Below, piece after piece: positions 59,028-64,000 of a DNA stretch of 64,000 nucleotides (the first letter of the stretch is position 1; each line of letters starts with the position of its first letter). The stretch lies in assembly GCA_027605045.1 (NCBI GenBank), contig JAQFWX010000022.1:496001-560000 (forward strand), written 5' to 3'. The notes under the pieces are model-generated. The model was not told where the DNA came from, did no database searches, and worked only from the letters and a program-made list of their open reading frames with translations. The DNA comes from Phallus indusiatus (Eukaryota; Basidiomycota; Agaricomycetes; Phallales; Phallaceae). The translations under genes and the position numbers were made by a program.

Positions 59028-59571
59028 ATTCAGTTTTCGCAGTGTGCATACAACAAGGTGATGATAAATTGAGTATTGAATGAGCGGAACATGATGAAAG
59101 GGGTATATATATACTATTAGTCTATAGGAAGGACATTGTCTATGCTGCGTCCCATAACCTCACTGAAAACGGGGGACAAATACATAGGACTGAAAAAATA
59201 GTATTAAGGTCCGTCAGCGGTGCCCCCCCCCTCCAGGTCCATATGACGGAATCAAATTTTTGGGCACTCTTGATTTCTTCGATTTCTTTCGGTTTCATTT
59301 CGTGTTACGATTTCCTTCATTTCCCGTACTTTGCCGTTTCCATTAGTTCCATCGTTCTTTCGATTTCTCGATCTCTTCGATTTCCTTCGATTTCTGTTTG
59401 TATCTCCTCGGATCCCATGGAGATCAGTCGGGTGCTTCGTATCCTGTACTTATATGCATTTTCCCTAGAGGGGGATACCTAAGCTTGTTCTCTTAGGTTT
59501 TCCCTCCTCTAGGTGAGTAGTTAGTCGCTGCCCCTCAATAGATCTTAGGTTTTCCCTCCTCTAGGTGTGTG

Positions 59572-59965
59572 TGTCAGGGTACGCTACCGCCGTCTCTCAT
59601 TTTCTTATTTATTACCATCGGCATCATTTCTTTTCTATTATATTTATCATTTCCGTATTTTACCTTCACTTTCCGTTTCCTTATTTTGTCTCTATTTCAC
59701 TTCTCTACTCGCACGCGTTGCGCGCTCGTACCCGGCGTGATGCCCGTGACATCACGTCGCTTAGGTTCGGCTTGGGCGCCTGGCACTTAGCTGTGTCAGG
59801 GCCGCACGCCGCGTCGTCGTTTATGTATATAGTAGCAGTACCTAGAGTGAGGGTCCCTAAGCTTGTTCTCTTAGGATCCCCTCCCTCTAGGTGAGTAGTT
59901 AGTTTCCCTTCCAATATATTGTCTTAGGATCCCCTCCCTCTAGTGTGAGCTGAGTAGCCCTAACA
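59572..59965 (+). mobile_element. Solo LTR, family A, inside the LTR of element C
   Basis: TGTCAGGG to CCCTAACA, 394 bp, with TSD GTGTG at 59567-59571 and 59966-59970. It sits 18 bp from the end of the element C LTR. Confidence 0.96.
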
Positions 59966-59990
59966 GTGTGCCCTGAGTCGCCCTAACAGT

Positions 59991-60001
59991 AGAACAAGCT
60001 T
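59991..60001 (+). promoter_or_regulatory. Self-complementary primer binding site of element C
   Basis: AGAACAAGCTT, two bases after the LTR, is the exact complement of AAGCTTGTTCT at 59481-59491. Same arrangement as in element A. Confidence 0.75.
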
Positions 60002-60132
60002 CTACTTTCGGACTGGTCGTTTCTATCGTCGTTTTCTTTCGGAAACTCTTGGTCAGCAGTGTCTCAGACATTCCCGACACTTTTCGCCCATAAAATGACC
60101 CCTCCATCCTTCGTTCTTCGATTCCTTTCGTC

Positions 60133-61371
60133 ATGGAGCAAGATGAGAGTGACCCTATTGTTTGCCTCACTGCAATTGAACAAAGAATGGAAGAGCTTGT
60201 AACTCATCTCAACTGACTTCTTCCCCCCCAGGCTTCTACTGCTGATCCCGCCAATCCGAACACCCCTAATCCTGGAGCCTCAGTTCCAAATCCCCAAAAC
60301 GAGGCGAGATCGTCTCGAAACACTCGCCCTGCGGTACCTCTCGCCTATGATGGAGATTGCAAAAACGGCCGTACCTTCTGGAACTCAGTCGAACTCTACA
60401 TGAGCATGTGCGGTGGCGACTTCCCGAATCTCAGTACCAAAATCATTTGGGTACTTTCTTACATGAATAGTGGACGTGCTGGTGCCTTCGCTGAACTTGT
60501 TCAGGCTCAGTACAATCGAGGATTGACTCCTTATGAGACTTGGGAAGACTTTCGACAAAAGTTTCGCTCTGAATTCTTCCCGGTAACCGAAGCCGAAGAT
60601 TCGTTGAACCTCCTTCTTTCGGGATGTTATGCTCAAGGAGGTCGAAACGTAGACGATTACACTGACGCCTTTCGCATTATCGTGGATCGCGCAGGTTTCA
60701 CCGTTCATGACGGGCTTGCGCTAACCACCTATTATCAACAGGGCCTAGATCGGGAAATCGCTAGCAAAGTGGGGACGATGCAGAATCGACCCGATTATAG
60801 CGATTACGAAGGATGGGTTCAGGCTGCTCGTCTTTTCGATCAAGCTCACCGTACCAATGATGCTTTCAATACCACCCAACATCGAGTCGTTCCCGGTAAT
60901 TCGATTTCAACTCCTCTTACGTCGATTCCAATCTCTCGAGCTCGACCCAGCCCATTCCCAGTCTATCAACGTGCGGCGGGGCCCCCTATTTACCCCCCAC
61001 CTCCTTTTCCTCCACCTCGCGCACCGATTCCTACCACCATGTCTCACCCAGTACGACCACCAATTTCTGCTCCTGCTAATGTTGCACCTCCAACCCGAAA
61101 TGACGCCATGGAGGTCGACGCCACTCGCTGTCGTATGCAGACAGAGACAACGAGGTGTTTTCGATGTGGCCAACTGGGCCATCTGGTCAAGGATTGCCCA
61201 CGTGCGTTCGACATTCGATTTATGCAGACCGATGAAATCGACGAGGTTCTCGAGCAGCGATTTGCTCAACAAGACGTACTGGAAACGCAGAACCGTGCGG
61301 AAGTTGCTGCAGAGGAGAACGAGATCACGATCACTGTGAACAGAGAGGATTTTCAGAACGGCAGCGAGTAA
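60133..61371 (+). pseudogene. gag: Gag of element C with premature stop at codon 28
   Basis: ATG 60133 (MEQDESDPIVCLTAIEQ) runs to a TGA at 60214-60216 and then continues in frame to TAA 61371, about 412 codons in all. The capsid-like region (FWNSVELYMS, DFRQKFRSEFFP, VDDYTDAFRIIVDRAGF) matches gag of element A. A Pro-rich linker leads to the CCHC knuckle, CFRCGQLGHLVKDC, near 61156-61197. The ORF ends EDFQNGSE, as in A (EDFQNGDE). The TGA lies where CGA (Arg) would fit. Confidence 0.9.
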
Positions 61372-63372
61372 GGGATGCGCCCTCACTGCCGACGTCAAAT
61401 AGATTCGATGTATTGTACATAGACGACAAGTGCAATGAGACTTCTGATTTGAATTCTATTGATTCTGATGCATCTATTCCTCCCTCAAATCCTCTGATCT
61501 CTGCTCCTCGTCGCCTTTCGATTGGAAAACGCAAGCAGATTCCACACAAATATCGTCTGAACGCCACTGCCGGTACTCAAAAACTCGAAATCGATGTAGA
61601 ACTCCAGAGCACCAACACTGGCGATCTTATTCACTCAAAAGCGATGCTTGACACCGGTGCCAGTGGGATGTTCCTTGACCAAGACTTTGTCGAGAAAAAT
61701 CAGCTCCCGAAGATTCGTCTACCGAAGCCGATTCCCGTTTTCAACGTTGATGGTACTCCTAATCAAGCAGGAAACATCACGCACGTGGTGGACCTGGTGA
61801 TGCGATATCAGACGCATTCCGAACGTGTCATGTTTGCCGTCACTGCCCTCGGCAAGTACCCAGTGCTGCTTGGATTACCCTGGTTCAAGGCTCATAACCC
61901 GGTGATCGACTACTCAACTGGTGAGGTTGAGCTGACCCGGTGTAATCCCGAATGTCGATCTTGCAGACCGCCTCCTGTTGAAAGGAAAGGCCCAAAACGT
62001 TTCCTGCGTTCAGTTCGAGCAATCCCTCCTGTCACCCTTGACGAAACCGAATCCATAGATCCAGATATGCCAGATCTCGTGAATGTGGAGGATGAGTTTC
62101 ACCCAGAGGAGGGAGATCGACTGTTCGCGGTTTCTCTTAATTCAGAGCCCCTGGACGATTGCTGCATCAGAGCAACTGAAACCATCTCACAGCGATTGGC
62201 TCAGGCGCATGCGAACAACACGAGGGGTACACTCAAATCTGGATTTCGAGAAATCGTCCCCGAAATGTTCCACGATTTCGAAGACGTTTTCGTGAAAGAG
62301 TCCTTCGATTCATTGCCACCTTCAAAGAAGTGGGATCATGTGATAGAGCTCCTACCTGATTCGGATCCCAAGTTTTGCAAGGTGTACCCCCTTTCGCCTA
62401 ATGAACAGAAGGAGCTCGATGCGTTTCTGGAAGAGAATCTTCGTTCTGGTCGAATCCGTCCCTCAAAATCACCCATGGCTTCCCCGGTCTTTTTTATCAA
62501 GAAGAAAGACGGCTCTCTGCGACTTATTCAAGACTATCGGGCTCTCGACGCAATGACCATCAAAAATCGATACCCATTACCCCTGATTCCCGAACTTGTC
62601 AACAAATTAAGGGGTGCGAAGTACTTCACGAAACTCGATGTGAAATGGGGATACAACAATGTTTGCATCAAAGAAGGTGACGAGTGGAAAGCAGCATTTC
62701 GCACAAATCGAGGACTGTTCGAACCCTTGGTCATGTTCTTTGGTTTGACTAACAGTCCAGCGACCTTCCAGACGATGATGAACGAGATTTTCGAAGACAT
62801 GATCACGGAAGGGGTTGTGGCTGTTTATATTGACGATATCCTGATCTATACGAGAACGAAAGAAGAACACGATCGCATCACACGCGTGTCTTAGAACGTC
62901 TAAGGGAGCATAAACTCTATCTCAAAGCCGAAAAATGTGAATTCTGTCGTACTAAGATCGAGTATTTAGGTCTGGTCATCTCCGAGAACACTGTCGAAAT
63001 GGACCCCGCGAAGGTGTCGGGTGTCAGAGATTGGCCAATCCCGAAGAATGTTACCGAGGTTCAGTTGTTTTTGGGTTTCGCGAACTTCTATCGTCGATTT
63101 ATCAAGGACTTCTCGCTGATCGCTGTCCCCTTATTCGGTCTCACTAAGAAAGAAGCCCCGTTCATCTGGTCCGACATTTGTCAACAAGCTTTCGATTCTC
63201 TGAAATCGGCAATGACCTCTGCACCGGTTCTTGCGATTCCTGATCCGTCCAAACCTTATCAAGTAGAAGCTGATAGTTCTGATTTCGCGACAGGTGCCGT
63301 TTTGTCTCAACCGTCTCTCGAGGACAACAAATGGCACCCCGTGGCGTTCTTCTCGAAATCCTTAAGCCCAGT
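61372..63372 (+). pseudogene. pol: Pol of element C, truncated, with a 1-bp deletion
   Basis: The frame is -1 relative to gag. The protease DTGAS starts at 61650, followed by the GLPWF segment. RT contains [38 protein letters not shown] and the YIDD box at 62826-62837. Compared with element A, one base is missing at about 62884 (ACACGCGTGTC against ACCCGACGTGTT), which moves the frame until the end. RNase H begins (VEADSSDFATGAVLSQ) and is cut at 63372 by element B. Confidence 0.92.
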
Positions 63373-63693
63373 TGTAACGGATCCACCGCATGCGGTGGAT
63401 TGAGTATATGCCACTTAGGCATATGCAGAGGGCTTCGCCCTCTGCAGTAGTTACTATTACTTACTCTAATAACAGAGGCGCTTAACGCCTCTGGCTCGCC
63501 GCGGCGCGGCGAGCCATTATGTAATAACTATACATTAGTAGTAGCTACGTGCGTGCTGATTCAGCACGCGCAACTTGTTTTACTCCACAAAGAAAATACA
63601 GCACTTTGGTCTGTTACTTGTGGCGTGAAACTACAGCGTGATATAAACTGTGTACCGCAAGCGGTACACTATAAAAAGTAACGAAACGTTACA
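63373..63693 (+). repeat. 5' LTR of element B copy 2, intact
   Basis: TGTAACGG to CGTTACA. It contains in order: a 20-bp palindrome (63381-63400), an ATATGCC stem, a GCAGAGGGC stem, a CAGAGGCG stem, an 11-bp GC-rich stem (GGCTCGCCGCG), a GCGTGCTGA stem, and a GTGTACCGC stem, ending with GTAACG/CGTTAC. TATAAA-like motifs at about 63643 and 63671 lie so near the end that R must be very short. Confidence 0.92.
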
Positions 63694-63779
63694 TCTTTTT
63701 TAACACCAAAGGCGTTAAAAACAACCCGCCGCTGTATTAAGCAAGCGAAATTAACCCTTCCTATTACAGGAGGATTCAA

Positions 63780-64000
63780 TGGCTCCTACTACCAGGAGTC
63801 AGAGTGCACCAGATCGTGGTACACCTGATTCCAATCAGCCTGACCCACCCGGGCCAGTGCAAACCGAAAATCCCGACCCGTCTAGGGAAGGAACCCTCGA
63901 AGGAGAGTCATCCACATGGGAGAGAGTGGATGCATCAACCCAAAATCCCACTCGTCCTGCGTCGCAGACGATGGAACATCAGCCCCAACTCGCTGATGAA
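63780..64000 (+). CDS. First ORF of element B, 5' end only
   Basis: ATG 63780 opens a frame beginning MAPTTRSQSAPDRGTPDSNQ that is still open at the window end (about 73 codons). It is Pro/Ser-rich and hydrophilic, like the N-terminus of a gag-type protein. The DNA shows hairpins, for example CATCCAC with GTGGATG (about 63909-63932) and CATCAGC with GCTGATG near 63976-63998. Confidence 0.6.

Larger units (their letters stand above)
52880..59272 (-). mobile_element. Autonomous-type DNA transposon, 6,393 bp, 8-bp TSD
   Basis: The left end is CAAGAGTGCCCAAAAA and the right end is its reverse complement. The TSD ATTTCTTC is at 52872-52879 and 59273-59280. The target is the LTR of element C, so the empty site can be checked against 1811-2162, and it agrees. 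One large minus-strand gene (59027-53060) fills the element. 8-bp TSDs occur in the P, hAT and KDZ groups; the motifs of the encoded protein point towards a P-like core (see the gene). A 627-bp solo LTR has inserted at 54585-55211. Confidence 0.88.
52837..59988 (+). repeat. 5' LTR of element C, split in three pieces
   Basis: The pieces 52837-52879, 59281-59571 and 59971-59988 sum to 352 bp, exactly the length of the solo LTR at 1811-2162. The gaps hold a DNA transposon and a family A solo LTR, each with its target duplication. TATATGC at 59451 lies 30 bp before the inferred start AAGCTTGTTCT (59481-59491). Confidence 0.95.
52837..64000 (+). mobile_element. Element C, Ty3/gypsy chromovirus, 5' part, with nested insertions
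   Basis: It begins with a 352-bp LTR in three pieces, followed by the self-primer PBS, gag and pol as far as RNase H, where element B copy 2 is inserted at 63373. The rest is outside the window. It inserted into a DUF6533 gene. Gag has a premature stop and pol a 1-bp deletion, so it is dead. Protein identity to element A is obvious in the protease, RT and RNase H, but the LTRs are distinct. Confidence 0.93.
63373..64000 (+). mobile_element. Element B copy 2, 5' end
   Basis: The 321-bp LTR (63373-63693) is followed by an internal region and the start of an ORF. It inserted into RNase H of element C. No tRNA-type PBS beginning TGG is visible just after the LTR; instead there is an 8-bp stem, TTTTTAAC with GTTAAAAA, at about 63697-63722. 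The hairpin chain continues in the ORF. Confidence 0.9.

Overview
This window looks like genomic DNA from an agaricomycete (mushroom-forming basidiomycete). The evidence is short introns of about 50-60 bp with GT..AG and CTAAC-like branch signals, DUF6533-type membrane protein genes, F-box genes, a MYND-finger gene, a fungal PP2C, a DUF1770/RRG7-like pair, a Plavaka-type transposase relic and chromodomain Ty3/gypsy retroelements. There are no operons, no Shine-Dalgarno sites and no CRISPR array.

Layout. 1-13061 is a nest of transposable elements. A Plavaka transposase relic (9414-12312, with a duplicated 3' end to 13061) carries LTR element B, whose 3' part fills 1-9413. The 3' LTR of B (2458-9413) is split by a full-length chromovirus, element A (2538-9168, TSD TAGTT). 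A is split in pol by a solo LTR of its own family, and a solo LTR of family C sits in a B ORF. 13836-45500 is gene-bearing but sparse: DUF6533 gene, F-box gene, a possibly frameshifted beta-rich protein, a secreted Ser/Thr-rich protein with a CBM19-like tail, a MYND protein, a second DUF6533 gene on the other strand, a tiny secreted peptide, a tandemly duplicated DUF1770/RRG7 pair, a PP2C phosphatase and a second F-box gene. 45500-52836 holds three tandem DUF6533 paralogues, the last one broken by a TIR element. 52837-64000 is a second nest: chromovirus C, whose 5' LTR is split by a 6.4 kb DNA transposon and by a solo LTR, and whose pol is cut by a second copy of element B running off the window end.

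Main discoveries. (1) Element B is built, in coding DNA as well as in its LTR, from an almost uninterrupted chain of short perfect hairpins (stems 6-11 bp); I know of no description of this. (2) A 6,393 bp DNA transposon (52880-59272) has symmetric CAAGAGTGCCC termini and an 8-bp TSD. It carries one large multi-exon gene with an N-terminal BED-like finger, a DDE-like core with P-element-like motifs, a Cys-rich region and a C-terminal PHD-like finger. (3) Chromoviruses A and C both look self-primed: an 11-nt PBS is exactly complementary to a site in the LTR that lies about 30 bp after a TATA box. (4) A duplicated divergent gene pair has decayed reciprocally, one member surviving in each copy. 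(5) Both LTR families contain a 52-53-nt intron-like cassette flanked by a 21-bp direct repeat.

Insertion junctions were read directly and are mutually consistent: seven 5-bp TSDs around LTR insertions, one 8-bp TSD, and a three-piece LTR that sums to exactly the length of its solo counterpart. Family names for host genes come from motif recognition and were not checked by any search.
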